Below the pieces are notes generated by a model, which did no database searches, was not told the DNA's origin, and worked only from the letters and a program-made list of their open reading frames with translations. A stretch of DNA of 64,000 nucleotides, from contig VZTI01005237.1 of the NCBI GenBank assembly GCA_013397865.1, forward strand, positions 1-64,000. The letters are read 5' to 3'. Of the stretch, positions 1 through 11,641 are shown in pieces (position 1 is the first letter of the stretch; each line of letters opens with the position of its first letter). The translations under genes and the position numbers were made by a program. This stretch comes from Struthidea cinerea (taxonomy: Eukaryota; Chordata; Aves; Passeriformes; Corcoracidae).

Positions 1-3
1 GCC

Positions 4-21
4 ATGCGGAGCCCGGGCTGA
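4..21 (+). promoter_or_regulatory. Short upstream ORF in the KCNK15 leader
   Basis: An ATG at 4 opens a frame of five codons (M-R-S-P-G) closed by TGA at 19-21, ending 21 bases before the KCNK15 start at 43. If the transcript begins upstream of base 4, this would be a minimal uORF able to lower initiation at the main ATG. The main ATG has a good context (gcc before, A after). Confidence 0.4.
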
Positions 22-42
22 GCGCGGCGGCCGCCCCTCGCC

Positions 43-325
43 ATGAAGCGGCAGAACCTGCGCACGGCCGCGCTCATCCTCTGCATCTTCTCCTACCTGC
101 TGGTGGGCGCCGCGGTCTTCGATGCGCTGGAGTCGGAGGCGGAGAGCGGCCGCAAGCGGCTGCTGGAGCAGAAGCGCGGGGAGCTGCGGAGGAAGTACCG
201 CTTCTCCGCCGACGACTACCGGGAGCTGGAGCGGCTGGGGCTGCAGGCCGAGCCGCACCGCGCCGGCCGCCAGTGGAAGTTCGCCGGCTCCTTCTACTTC
301 GCCATCACCGTCATCACCACCATCG
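43..325 (+). CDS. KCNK15: KCNK15 coding exon 1
   Basis: This exon encodes residues 1-94 and the first base of codon 95. It starts at the ATG opening with M-K-R-Q-N, the usual TASK start, and covers M1 (about residues 9-29), the extracellular cap helices and the first pore helix up to T-T-I. It ends at a clean donor (G|GTGAGT). The split inside the first GYG filter codon is the conserved intron position of TASK genes. Confidence 0.95.
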
Positions 326-3300
326 GTGAGTGCGGGCAGCCCGGCCGGCGCGCCCGGCATCACTCCATCCCTGAAGCTCTGTACCCCGTGTCCCTCCATC
401 CAAATCTCCCTACACCCCGTGTCCCTCCATCCCTGCCTCCCATGTCCCTCCATCCCCACGCCCCTGCATCCCATGCCCCCCATCTCCATGTCCCTGTGCC
501 CCATCCTCCTCCAGCCCCACACCTCCAGTACCCCTGGGAGCTCCAGGACAGCCTGGAGGGTGCCCGCATGGCAGAGGCAGGTCTCACCCTTGCAAAACTG
601 AGACACCTCTTCAGGCCACCCCCGAGCTGACCCTGTGGGACGCCCAGTGCCCAGTGGTGGGCGAGGCAACCCACGGGCAGGCGGGGGCCCCCCTGTTCTG
701 GGGGTGCTGCTACGCCTGGGGCCACGAGACACAGTATTGTCCCGGGGAGGCAGCAGCTTGCGGAGCTTCTGCGGGAGCCTTTGGAGCAGGCAGCTGCCAA
801 AGTTGGCAGCGGTGTGGGAGGGCAGAGTTGGGGCCATGTCTGTCCCCTGCACTGGCTGTAGCCAGTGAACTGGGCGAAGACCTCGGCAAGAATTGTTGGC
901 TTCTTTGCTGGCTCAAAACTCTGGATGTTTGGCTGTGTGAGACCTGCTTCACGGAGCCAAGAGAGCCATGAGCCACTGCCTGCTGCTCTGTCTGCACAAA
1001 AACCTGCACAGAGATGAGTGTCAGCTTGGAGGGGAGCGATTGAATCACAGTAAACTCCTATGTAGACCCACTTACCCACACTAGAGCCCAGCGCCTTGGT
1101 TTGTCCGCTTCAATTTTGCAAGTGAATGAAACTAAATTGAATGAAGGTTGCCTTAATTTAGGTGAGATTAGCCACATGGGAGTTCAGCATTGTTTAATTA
1201 ATCCACTTTGATTAATCCATGCACCCTTAGCATCCCATGGGGGTAGACAGGGATCCTGTGCTCGTGTCACTGCTTGTGTTGGGGTTTCAGTCAGCAGATG
1301 TGTTTTGGAGGCAGGAATCCCGAGGCTGAATCCTGCCCTGGCACAGCCAGCAGCCGCCTCCTGCTCTTCAGGACTTAGCCTTACCAAAGGGCTTGGGATG
1401 GTTGAAATACTTCTGGTAGCTGGAAGCATCGTCCCTCAGGACAAGGGTTGGTGGGATCAGCTGCACTGTGTTACCAGAGGACAAGAGGTGGCAGAGGGAT
1501 GGGTATCCTGCAGGCCCTGCCTGGGGTCTCCATGTGCTCCCATGGGATGAGGTGTGGGGTTTGTGCAGCGGGAACACACACAGCCAGCAAACCATGGTTG
1601 GCTCCGGGCATGGCTCGGGTCAGACCCCAGCAGGAGGGAAAGATGAATGGCTTCAGCAAAAATCCCCACCATCACCTGGCAGGTTATAGCTTCATTTACA
1701 TGATTTTCCTATTAGCTGTGACAAACAATGGCTGTGCTTATCACACACCCTGCGTGATAAATAATTTCAGCCCAGGTGCCGTATTTCTAAAACACTGGCA
1801 TATCTCTTTATATTGGGCTGTGCCCCAAATCTCAGTTTTAGTGTTATTGTAGCTGTGTTTACTCTTTCTAATTCCCTTTGTCATTTCAAAACCATCAGTC
1901 AAACACTCCTTCAACAGTCTCTTAGAGTATAACAATTGTTTTTCCACTTACTGCTCTTCTGGGTCATTATATTTACCTCCTCATTGCTGTCATTGTATTA
2001 TCTTGTAGCCTGGGACCTGGTGATTGCACTCGGTTATTAAGCTTGGATCTGACTGGGAGGTTTTGCTACTGCAGTCTCCTGTCTGCTCTATTTCATGAAA
2101 TGTGGCATGCAGGCATTAAATTCATCTTTTTTTGTTGTGTGAATTTGTGAACAGAGAGAGCAATTAGAAGCTGGTCCCTTGCTGCCTGCTCGCAGTCCAG
2201 AGCACAGCATGGTGAAGGATAACGCTGTCCTCAGCCCCTCAGCCCTGTCCCATGCAGGAGTTTCCTGGAGCAGGAGGTGTGCTCAGGAGCCCAGGATAAC
2301 ACAGTTACCCTCCTCCGGCCCTTCCATCACTGGGTGCCGCATCTTCCCCAAGTGTCCTGGAAATCCGCGGGCAGCAAGGACTGAGGTGAAGCCAAGTCAC
2401 AGCTTAGAACAAGACTGTGGGGTAACAAGAGGGTGTTTTCCCTCATGTTCTCCATGCAAAAGTCACACAAATTCCTGCAGAAAGTGAAAATACAAATAGC
2501 TGTTTGTGAAAGGCCTGGCAGCAGTGCAGGAAGGAGCTGGAGCTGTCCTGCAGGCACCTTCAGAAGGGAAGCTTCAGGCCCTGGTAGTTTCTTGTAAAAG
2601 CAACTCAAAAGAAAGGCTCAGATGCCTTGGATGCTGTTACTCCCCACGCCATGTGACTCCCTTGCACTGAGTTCGTTACTCATCCACTGAGGTCAGGGGC
2701 CACCGATTTCCTCTGAGCTGCTGTAATTGAGGTGGGCACAGAATCGCTGGAGTCCGGAAGATTGCAGTGAATACCTCACTATGCCTCACAGTGTAATTGT
2801 GTGTGTCCTTGAGTCACAGCTCTGAAACTTGGGCCAAGGTGGAGAAATTAAATCTCAGAAGGCGTTCAAGGAGAACCTTGTCCTCCTGGAGCTCCTTGTC
2901 CCCAGGAAAAGGGCTGACAGGGCTGCGGTGGCATAAATGCTCCCTACCCTGCATCTAAAACAGCACAGCCCCTTCTCCCCAGCACTCCAGCGGTGCTTTA
3001 GGTCTGAGTCTTAGTGACACTGGAGTAAAACTGGAGGGGGTCTGCAGAAATCCTTCCAGACTTAGCTGCTCCTGTGGGGACTGTACCTATAGCACAGGGT
3101 CACGCTAGCTCCTGTCCAACCAGCCACACAGCAAGTGCTCATAGAGCTGAGACTCAAAGGGGCATGTGACACTGGATGGCTTGGGAGGAGGAGGAGCAGG
3201 TGACAGGGGAGGTGGCAATGCCCCTGCAAGGGCAGTTATGGATGGTCCTGGCTGGGTGTGTACCTCCACACAGGGACAACATGATGCTGTTGGTCTCAGC

Positions 3301-4623
3301 ATCTTGCAGAGCCTCTGTTCCCCCTCGCCGTGGGGTTCAGGTTGCCCTGCACACCTGGCACTGGCACAGCATCATGGCCTCTGAAGTGTTTGTGAGCTGC
3401 AGGAGGCTTGCAGACCCCCGTCCAGCTCTAGGCCTCCTCTTGGCCTCTGTGACATTGGGGGCTATCAAGAGGGTACCTTCTCTCTTTAGAGGTCAAATGA
3501 GGTTCTGCCTACACGGTACTGCAATGTGCTGTCATCCCAAAGGATGTGGCATCCCATGGCCCCATTAGCACTGCCTCCAGATCTGTTACTGAGTCATTTT
3601 CCATTCTTCCCCCCATTTTTCTACCGCTCCTCTTGGTCACAGGGCAGCCTTGCTGGAAACCCCAGTGAGGGCTTGACGCCGCCTTTCCTCTTTCCTGTGT
3701 CCTTCACAGGTTATGGGCACGCTGCTCCCGGCACGGACGCTGGCAAAGTCTTCTGCATGTTCTACGCCATCCTGGGCATCCCCCTGACCCTGGTGATGTT
3801 CCAGAGCCTGGGGGAGCGCATGAACACTGTCGTGCGGCTACTGCTCAAGAAGATCAAGAAGTGTCTGGGCATGAGGACAACCCATGTCTCCATGGAGAAC
3901 ATGGTCCTAGTGGGCTTTCTGTCCTGCATGGGCACCCTGTGCATCGGTGCCGCAGCCTTCTCTTATTTTGAAGGCTGGACTTTCTTCCATGCCTATTACT
4001 ACTGCTTCATAACCTTGACCACTATTGGCTTTGGAGACTTTGTGGCTCTGCAGAAGAACGAGGCTTTGCAGAAGAAGCCCCCGTACGTGGCTTTCAGCTT
4101 CATGTACATCCTGGTGGGCCTGACCGTCATCGGCGCCTTCCTCAACCTGGTGGTGCTGCGGTTCCTGACGATGAACTCAGAGGACGAGCGGCGGGATGCC
4201 GAAGAGCGAGCCTCGCTGAGGAGAGCCCGCAACAACATCCACCTCAAGCCAAAAGAGGACAGCCGCAGCAGCAATGCCATTTTTCTCCCTGTGGAGGACA
4301 GGACGAGCCAGATGAACCTGATCCCGCTGGTCCAGGAGGACGCAGAGAGGCAGCGGCGCCAGTCGGCCACCTCTGCGGCCGCGGTGCCGTCCTTCTGCAC
4401 GTGCCTGTGCTACAGACCCCAGGTGTGCGGCAGCCCCGTGCCCTCCCACCCCGAGACCCTGAGCTGCCACACCAACCCTGTGTATTACAACTCCATTTCC
4501 TACAAAATCGACGAGGTGTCTCTGAGTACACGGGGTCAGACCGGCTCCTCCCCGGGGAGCACTTTGTCTTCCAACAGCCCTCGCTGCCGGCAGCACCCCC
4601 GGCTGCGGAGGAAATCCATCTAG
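43..4623 (+). CDS. KCNK15: KCNK15 (TASK-5) two-pore-domain K+ channel subunit, two coding exons
   Basis: Join 43-325 and 3710-4623; 398 residues. The protein is a TASK-family K2P subunit: four transmembrane segments and two pore loops in the plasma membrane, two subunits forming one background K+ pore. Visible marks are the first filter G95-Y-G-H98 (H98 is the external pH sensor position of TASK-1/3), the second filter G201-F-G-D204, the segment V243-LRFL-T248 after M4 (the halothane/X-gate element of TASK channels), and a C-terminal R394-R-K-S-I398, a 14-3-3-type end motif. It resembles TASK-5 more than TASK-1/3 in its first 95 residues (ESEAESGR and AEPHRAGRQWKF stretches) and has no N-glycosylation sequon in the M1-P1 loop. 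Human KCNK15, as I recall, is 330 residues; the tail here is longer. Paralog confusion with KCNK3/KCNK9 is the only alternative, and the RIMS4 neighbour argues against it. Confidence 0.93.
326..3709 (+). other. KCNK15: KCNK15 intron 1
   Basis: The intron is about 3.4 kb, of phase 1, with GTGAGT at the 5' end and a pyrimidine-rich tract followed by CACAG at the 3' end. The first 200 bases hold a degenerate C-rich tandem repeat. The rest is unique-looking sequence with no exon-like segment or recognised repeat. Confidence 0.9.
361..530 (+). repeat. Degenerate C-rich minisatellite in KCNK15 intron 1
   Basis: Words such as gtccctccatcc, cacccc and catccc recur every 15-35 bases on the plus strand, with imperfect copies near 390, 419, 448 and 490. 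The units vary in length, so this is a decayed tandem array rather than a clean microsatellite. Cytosine dominates the plus strand throughout. Confidence 0.6.
3710..4623 (+). CDS. KCNK15: KCNK15 coding exon 2
   Basis: This exon completes codon 95 and encodes residues 96-398, then TAG at 4621-4623. It contains the rest of filter 1, M2, the cytosolic M2-M3 linker, M3, filter 2 (TIGFGD), M4 with VLRFLT and a 150-residue cytoplasmic tail. The tail has a serine-rich part and ends R-R-K-S-I. The reading frame stays open upstream to 3526 inside the intron, but the acceptor AG at 3708-3709 and the family alignment fix the exon start. Confidence 0.95.
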
Positions 4624-6050
4624 GAGCGTGTGCCGAGCTGTACTCAGCGCTCGAGTCTTACTATGATGATAAATTAAGAACAGAGATGTCAGGTTCTTCT
4701 TACTCATTTCTTCTGTTCCCCTCCCTCCCCCCAGCAGGAGCCTCTAAATCCTGTCGGGAAATAATGATTCCTTTTTTGCAGGCACTGAATGACATTGTTA
4801 GTTTTTCTTTGCTTTTTCCTCCCAAGTAGGTTCAAGCATTTGGGACTGGTAAGAGCCGCCCCCCCCCACCCCGATGTGAAGCCCAGTGAGCTGTAGGTTT
4901 GCTTTCCCACCTCCCTGCTCCCCAAGGGGTGCATTGCTGCCCTCCTACCCTGTCGAACCTTGGCTGTGGCTGCTGCCAGCACATGACTCTTGCTCCGTGG
5001 GCTGGCTTGCATTTGCTGAGAGAGTCAAAAGCAAAGCCTGTGTGAGCAAGCCCTGCAGGGCTGGGGACCTTTAAGTTGTCCCCTGACACCAGGTCCAGGT
5101 AAGTCAGTGCCACGCAGTAGGTTGGCAGCTGGTGGGTGGGCAGGGAGAGGTGGGCAGGAGGGAGTGGGCTGCGGTCCTGAAGCTCAGCACATGGGGGCAG
5201 CTTCATGGAGGAGCTTCATCTCCTGTGAGCAGCCCTCTGGGTCTGAGATCAGGTTCGTGGCTGGCTCAGTGCTTTTGGAAGCTGGAGGCCCATGCACTCA
5301 CCCACGTGCCCATCAGCACTCTTATACCTCACCACCACGGGTAGGTCTTCCTGGCTGAACTGGCTGGAGGGATGCCCTGTCCCATTCCCAGGGGAAGCTG
5401 AACTCCTCCAGTCCAGTTCAGCCCAGCTTAGCCCCAGCTCTCCTCTGTGCTGAGCCCAGACTGTACTAAGCACAGCCTCAGGGAGAGCCTTCCTGACCTA
5501 CACAGTCACCTGCAAAGGGCTTGGTCCTAAGGAGATTTTTTTTTCTTAGCTAAAATCACCCCTTCCTTCCCCACCTCTCCTCCAGCTGGCAGCCCAGCAG
5601 CTGTGCCGGCTCCTCACCTCCTCCCAGCCCCTCTGAGCCCATGGGTTTATGCTTGTTGCTGCTGGGGTTATCTGAGGTGGGGGTGGTCCCACCTCCATGT
5701 TCACACCTGGGGATTTGTTACCTCCACAGCCACACCTGGGAGGCTCTTTCCAGCTGGCGACCCCAGTGTGGCCTTTGTCCATCCTGTCTCATCTGCACAA
5801 AAGCAGGACTGGGCTCTGACAGTGGTAGGAGCTCCATTTCATTTTTTTTTTTCTCCAATAAGGGACATTTTCACTCTCAGTTCTATCTAAAATAGCCTCT
5901 GAGGGGGTTTTTGTGGAGAAATAGCCCCTTTTCCTGGTGGGGAAAGCATGCAGAGTTGCCAGCATTGGGAAGGTCTCAGGGCAGGCTCTGCTCTCTCCTC
6001 CTTTTGTTTTGGGTGGCAGCTTAATAAAAGGTGAATCCATCTGGTGGTGG
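4624..6050 (+). other. KCNK15: Probable KCNK15 3' UTR
   Basis: This is sequence from the stop codon to just past the first canonical AATAAA on the plus strand. It is GC-rich, with a C-run near 4860 and no recognised repeat or ORF of note. The end point is inferred from the poly(A) signal only; there is no transcript evidence here. Confidence 0.5.
6023..6028 (+). terminator. KCNK15: Candidate KCNK15 poly(A) signal
   Basis: This is AATAAA, the first on the plus strand after the stop codon. It is followed 13-32 bases later by a G/T-rich stretch (ctggtggtggttggttattt), a good downstream element. A second plus-strand AATAAA lies at 7982 and could serve a longer transcript. Confidence 0.5.
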
Positions 6051-7889
6051 TTGGTTATTTGTCATGAGGAAGAGCAAAGGGATGCGTCCAGGTCCCCAAC
6101 CCCAGGCTGGCTCCCTGTGGGCAGGCTGCACAGCCCGGGAAGGCAGGCAGGGAGGAGGATGCAGGTGCTGCTGGGCTGGCACCAGGGGCTGGTTTGTGAC
6201 ACCTTCACCTGGCTGCTCCCCCTTGGGGTGTGTGGCATTCCAGGGGCCGGGGGGCCAGCAGCTGCCCTGCTTTGCACCAGCAGCCCCAGATCTGCACCAG
6301 CTGGGTGAGCCTTGGTTTAAAGAGAAAGGGGGAGGAGGGGGGGAACAAAGCAAGCTGTGAGCGTGGAAAACAGGCTTAAAAATGAGGTTTTCATTGGCTT
6401 CTCAGCTCCTCAGTGTGTCACTTCACGCTGATCCCACCAGCTCAGCCCTTTTGTTGCCATGCCCCATCTCCCCCACCCTCCCCACGGTATTTCAGCCCAA
6501 GGTTTGGCTGTGCTGTGCTGCCCTTTGCCATCACAGCTGAGCAGATGGAAGTCTCTCCCTCTTTCCATGTTGAGCCTTGGACCTCCTCCCAGTGGCCAAG
6601 ATGGAGCCAGCACCTCTCACCCTCATCCAGCCTTGTGGAAAGAAGCAGGTCTTCAATTCCTGCTCAAGTCGGACCTGCATGGTACCGCCCTGGTGAAACC
6701 CACCTCTGGTGGAGCTGGAAGCAGGAGAAAACCCCAATCCAGAGGCTGAGCCAGCCTTGCACTCTCCCTCTGGATTCAGCACGGCACTGCCCAAGCTCGG
6801 TGGCTCCATGGTTGTGTCACAGAGCCCACAGTGCAGCCCTACAAAGGCACAGCCTGGCAGAAGCAGCGGGGCTGGCGGTGTGACCTCTGCACCCTGGAGG
6901 GCAGCGCTGGTGACGAGGTGACGGCGCAGAAAGTCGGGCACCTGCTCTGGTTGCTGCTGCTTCCATGTGGCCTGAGCTGCCAGGCAGCGCTGCTTGGCTG
7001 CTCAGTGACAGCCTGAGCCCCATTCTGCTTGGGAAGATGGTGGTGGTGTGAGGGTGGGAGATGCTGGGCTGCCCCTGACACTCTAGAGAAACCCTCCTCC
7101 TCCTCCCCCTTCCATCACTGTTCCCCCAGGGGCCGTAGCTGGGGCAGGTGGGAAGCTGCCCCTTGGTCTCGCCCTGATGACCTGCAGAGGGATTTGGAGG
7201 CATGACAAAAACCTTTCAGAAATTCTTAGTGAACTATGACTTTGTGATCCCTCATTCCCATGGGAAAAGGACTTTCAGTAGCTCCCCGGAGAATGCTGCC
7301 TGTTCTCACCACCACCTCCTTCAGCAGGATCCCCCAGACATTTCCCACCCAAGGGAAAGGTCACAGCTCCAGGTCATCCAGGCAGCAGCTGCACACCCAG
7401 CAACATCTGAGGGTCTCCTTCCCCTGGGGGTCCCCAGGCTCCCCTTCACCCACACTGGGTGTTCCCAACAGCCTGGGCCACTGGTGGGGTTTCTTTCTGC
7501 CAGTAGTCTTCACCTCCAGCGTTTCAAAATCACCCTTGAATGGCCAGTGCTGACCATGAAGGGTCTTGGAAAGAAAACAGCAGGAGCTTTGGACAGGGGT
7601 GGTGAGCAGAGCACAACTGGGAGCAAGCTTAGCTCTGTGCCTGGAGATGCCCACGGCCAAATTACATCCAGAAGAGGCTCAGGGAAATGCAGGTTTGAAG
7701 CTGGGGCTGATTGAGGGAGCTGGCGTGGCAGCCCTTCCATGGAGCACTGGGACACACCAGGCTGAGCTGCTCTCATTCCCTACAGGCACAAGGAGAAGGA
7801 AGGGTCCAGCTAAAATCCTACACTGAAAATAATGGTGGGTGGCAATGGAGAGGGCAGAGACACTCCACAGAAAACCTCCAACACACCAT
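6051..7889. other. Spacer between KCNK15 and RIMS4 3' ends
   Basis: This is GC-rich, mostly unique-looking sequence between the two convergent genes. I see no exon with plausible splice sites, no recognised transposon and no RNA gene. Short open frames occur as expected for GC-rich DNA. Confidence 0.5.
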
Positions 7890-7905
7890 AGGAAAAAAAA
7901 AAGGT

Positions 7906-7911
7906 TTTATT
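7906..7911 (-). terminator. RIMS4: Candidate distal RIMS4 poly(A) signal
   Basis: This is AATAAA on the minus strand. It is followed by a ten-T run and then a T/G-rich stretch (tatggtgtgttggagg), close to an ideal cleavage-site downstream element. It is the last strong minus-strand signal before the spacer. Confidence 0.45.
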
Positions 7912-9914
7912 ATCACCATTATCAACGTTTTCATTAGCTTAACACTGAATTGTAAATCACTCAATCATTACATATTGTCTGAATAAAACCTACAGACAGG
8001 AAAAAAGTATAGCAGAATCCTCTCCTGACTACAGACGAGTGGCCGGCGTCCCACCTTCCACCCAAGGCAGCCCAGGCACCTCGCAAGCCACTCGCCACCT
8101 GGGCAAGAAGGCTGCCCAGCTCCGTTGCCGGTGTTCCCTCTGGCTCCACAGAGATTACATCTCTCCAAATGATGTTAAAAAACCTCCAGAAAGTTTTGGA
8201 GAGAGTGAGAGAGGCCAAAAAGAGCAGATCTCAGCTGCCCCCACTCCTAGGGAAAAGCAAGAGGAGTGTAGTGCGCCTGCAAAGTTACTGGTTTTTGTGG
8301 AGCAATTGATGAAGTAAGAAGGTTTAACCTGTGAAAGCAGATTTCCCTACAGTGGCCAGGCCCTGGCAGTGGGGAACAAGGCAGAGCTCCAGCACGGTGG
8401 CAGAGGGGGTGGGAGCATGGATGGGCTGGGGGTGGCCCCATCCCCGAGCAGAGGCCAGCTCTGCCGCACCGCCCCGGGGCTCCCGGCGGGCAGCGGGGGA
8501 TGGACGCGTCAGTGCAAAGAGATGCTGTGGGCAGCCTCAGTCCCCTCGGGTTGGAATAAGGCCTCGTGTCGAGAGGGAAGTGGGGACCCATGCAGGGAAG
8601 CAGAGGGCGCTGGGGAAAGCAAAGGGAAGGTGGAGGAAAGCTCACTGGGAGCTCCCCTTCTCCCTGGCCAGCACAGAGGCAGTTCCCTGTCTTCTCCTGG
8701 CTGTCGGTAATGGCACATCCTGCCTGCCCGGGCTGCCGAGCCCCTGCAGAAGACCCCTAGCTCCTTCCAAGGATGGGAAAGGAAGGACCCCCTGGAGTTT
8801 GAATGTGGGACTGCCACAAAATGTTGGCAGGACACGGGCATCCCTGGTGGGTGGCAGGCCATGGCAGTGCTGCGTGAGGGGGTCTCGGGGGAGGCACTGC
8901 ATCCCCAGGATGCCCTTTCCACTGTGCAGGGAGCAGGAGGAAGACAATCCCAGTGTGGTGAGGCATGGGGAACATGCCTTAAGAGTCACTCTCCAAACCT
9001 CGCTTTCCCTGGCTCCAAAGCCAAAACCAGCTCCAGGTCAAGAAGATGGAATCACCAAAGCAGAGACCAGCGTGCAGCACTGGGTCAGGAGCAACAGCCC
9101 CAAAGACAAAAACTGCTGAAGGATTTGAAGCTCCAAGCTGGCATTTAGTGGGACCTGAAGCCCCAGTGGGCAGATATCCTAACATTTGGTGCCCAAGCAA
9201 CTACAAAAACCAGCTCCTGCAAATCTTGTGGGATGGCTTCAGCAAGATGTGCCTCAATCATTCCCTTGGGCTGGTTCTGCTCCCACCGCGGCTCAGCGAG
9301 TGGAGCTCAGGGCTGCCTGGGCACAGTGCGTGCCCACATGGCTTCTCTGCCAGACACAGCCCTTCCCTGCCCACGCACAGGGGGCTCAGCCCACATGACG
9401 TGCCCAGAGTAAATGCCAAGGCTGTGCATGGACCTGGCCAAGCTGGGATTAACAATACTGCTTTGGTTGCCATTTTAGCTACCGGAAAGTCACAAAGGGA
9501 AAGTCCTTGGGTCATCACCTCTGTTTGCTGGTGCTCTGGAAAGGGCTGGTGCAGGGTCCTTCTGTTTCAGCCACTAAAGTGCAAAGAACCAAATGCTACA
9601 AAGAAACTCTCCCTGGCTCCTCCACCAGGATAAGAGCAGCAACCACGGGGAAGGGAAGACAGAGGGTGTCTGTACCATGGGAAGAGCTTGAGGTTCCCCA
9701 GGGATGAGTGTGATGCTGCTGCTGCGGGCGAGCAGCTGGGGATGGACGTGCGGCTGCCTGGTCACTGGGGCATGGCCACTGAGCAGAGGAGCCTGGCAGT
9801 GAGAGTTGAAGCCACATTTTGAGAACACCGAATCACTTGCAAACTCCCTGTGGAATTACCGTGTTCACAGACACACACCTTGGCTGGTGTGCACTGGGGT
9901 AAACACAAAAAGGC

Positions 9915-9950
9915 TTTCACTGATCATTCTCTTTTCACTGATCATCCTCT
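9915..9950 (+). repeat. 18-bp tandem duplication
   Basis: There are two adjacent copies of an 18-base unit beginning tttcactgatcat (9915-9932 and 9933-9950), differing at one position, followed by the first four bases of a third copy. Confidence 0.85.
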
Positions 9951-11635
9951 TTTCTAAATGTTTGGCTCAAATTCGGCAGCTACAATTTCATTTTAGATGC
10001 TCCCTCCAGGTCTCAATGTGCCCTGGACTCCTCTACCGATGGCACTTTGCATTTACACGTCTCTCTCTCTTTTCAAAGCATTTCACAAAAAACAGGACTC
10101 TTCCAGCATCTCTTGGGGCTCCCAGCACCACTGGGACCTGCTGCCTGCACAGCCAGCAGCCTGGCAATCTTGAGAACAACATGGACACTTGTCCTATGGG
10201 AAATGCTGGGAGGAATCCACAGGCAATGGACCGGGATGCTGTTTTGAAGCTCTTTTATTCTATGCACTGCATCAACGACGGAGCTGACTTAAAATCCAGT
10301 ATCCTGATCTTGCCACTTTGGAAAAATCTTTAGACGAGCCCAGCACTAGCAAATTTCTGAAGAAAGGCACAGAACAGCCTGTGCCTATTTTATACCTTGG
10401 TCCCCCACGATCCCCTGCAAAGGTGCAACCTCTCTGCCTTGGGTGGAATTTTCTAACAAAATGGACAAATACCACCTATGAAATGGACAAAATAACCCAC
10501 AGAGCCTTTGAAGAAGAGCAGTGCAATCTGCTGCTCTGAAAAAAACCCTCCCTTCAGCCTGCCCCAGGTATCTCAAGGAAAATAGGCAGCTGTCAGGCAG
10601 AACTCAAGTGGCCCCAGAGTGCAAAGGCTTTTTTGCTTTATCAGGGCTACAATGGCAGTGGGAACCATTCTCGTCGAGTTACAAATACTAGATAGCCTAA
10701 GAAAAACAGGAGATTGAAACAGTCATGAAGTTTATACTGAAACTATTTTTTACCTCTGTAGTATGAAGTCACCTACAGCTGTTTCTTTCTTCACCTAAGA
10801 GAGACCTCATGTCGATGGGCACAGACACTCACAGAGAAGTCTATAGGATGAATATATCTCACAAGGCAACAGCCCAGTCTTTTTTTACAATCAAAGTTAA
10901 TATGAATCTTTTTCAAAAGTGATGTTGTTGAGATTGAGGACAATTATAAACTGTATCAACAATATGTACTACAGCCTGCAAGTCACAATCTGTGCACACC
11001 CAATGGAATATATTATTGCTTGGTAGCCTATTAGACTTTGTTTATAAAAAGATTTTTATACAGAGTACAGGATTATGACAAAACTAGCTAAGTAGTTCTC
11101 ATCTTGAAAATACAACATCGATTCTTTCAACAAAGTAGCTGAGAGTTAATGAACAATAACAAATATTTACTAATAGTTTTATGGCCAGTTTGAACAGAAT
11201 TTCTTATAGGACTCTTTTCTGGTGTTTATTTACATATGCCTCTTTTCTTTTGGAAAAAAGTTGATAAAATATAACAAGGAACATAGAAATCAAAAGAATG
11301 CGTAAACTTCATACCAAGAACATCAAACATTTTTGAAAACACTAAATCATGTTACCTGTTAAAAAACATACATATCATTTTGTCTTTAAAGAAAAATATT
11401 TTTCCTGTTCTAAAATATTACCAACAGCATGTAATAAACTAACTTAAAATGAGTTTCATAAAAAAGTTGTCTTGCTGTCTAAACATTACTAAACATGCTT
11501 AGGTTGAGATTCTGTTAACTGCCTCAACATCTTAAAAACAGCTCCTTTACAGGAACTTGTGATATTCATACTCCAGAAGACCTGCAAATTTAGAACAGTA
11601 CAATGATAAAGGATCCGGTAGCTAGGAACAATAAA

Positions 11636-11641
11636 TTTATT
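11636..11641 (-). terminator. RIMS4: Weak candidate RIMS4 poly(A) signal
   Basis: This is AATAAA on the minus strand, preceded by a nine-A run and followed by TTTATTGTTCC. The downstream element is weaker than at 7906 or 12969. Confidence 0.25.

Larger units (their letters stand above)
1..345. promoter_or_regulatory. KCNK15: CpG-rich 5' end of KCNK15 (partial CpG island)
   Basis: The first ~345 bases are very rich in G+C and CpG, and CpG frequency drops sharply once the C-rich tandem repeat of intron 1 begins. This is the usual setting of a vertebrate CpG-island promoter covering the first exon. Only 42 bases precede the start codon, so the core promoter and transcription start lie mostly outside the window. 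That it is an unmethylated island is inference. Confidence 0.7.

Noticed and set aside
43..630. 195-residue open frame from the KCNK15 ATG
   Set aside because: It reads through the exon 1 donor at 325/326 into the C-rich intronic repeat. The family alignment stops at the donor and resumes at 3710.
3526..3709. In-frame extension upstream of KCNK15 exon 2
   Set aside because: This is intronic sequence including the polypyrimidine tract; it has no similarity to TASK channels, and the acceptor at 3708-3709 joins exon 1 in frame.
6320..6350. G-rich run considered as a G-quadruplex
   Set aside because: It lacks four well-separated G-tracts of three or more, so support is weak.
8331..9119. 262-codon plus-strand open frame downstream of KCNK15
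   Set aside because: It begins with GTG rather than ATG, lies in GC-rich stop-poor DNA, has no recognisable domain and no splice context.
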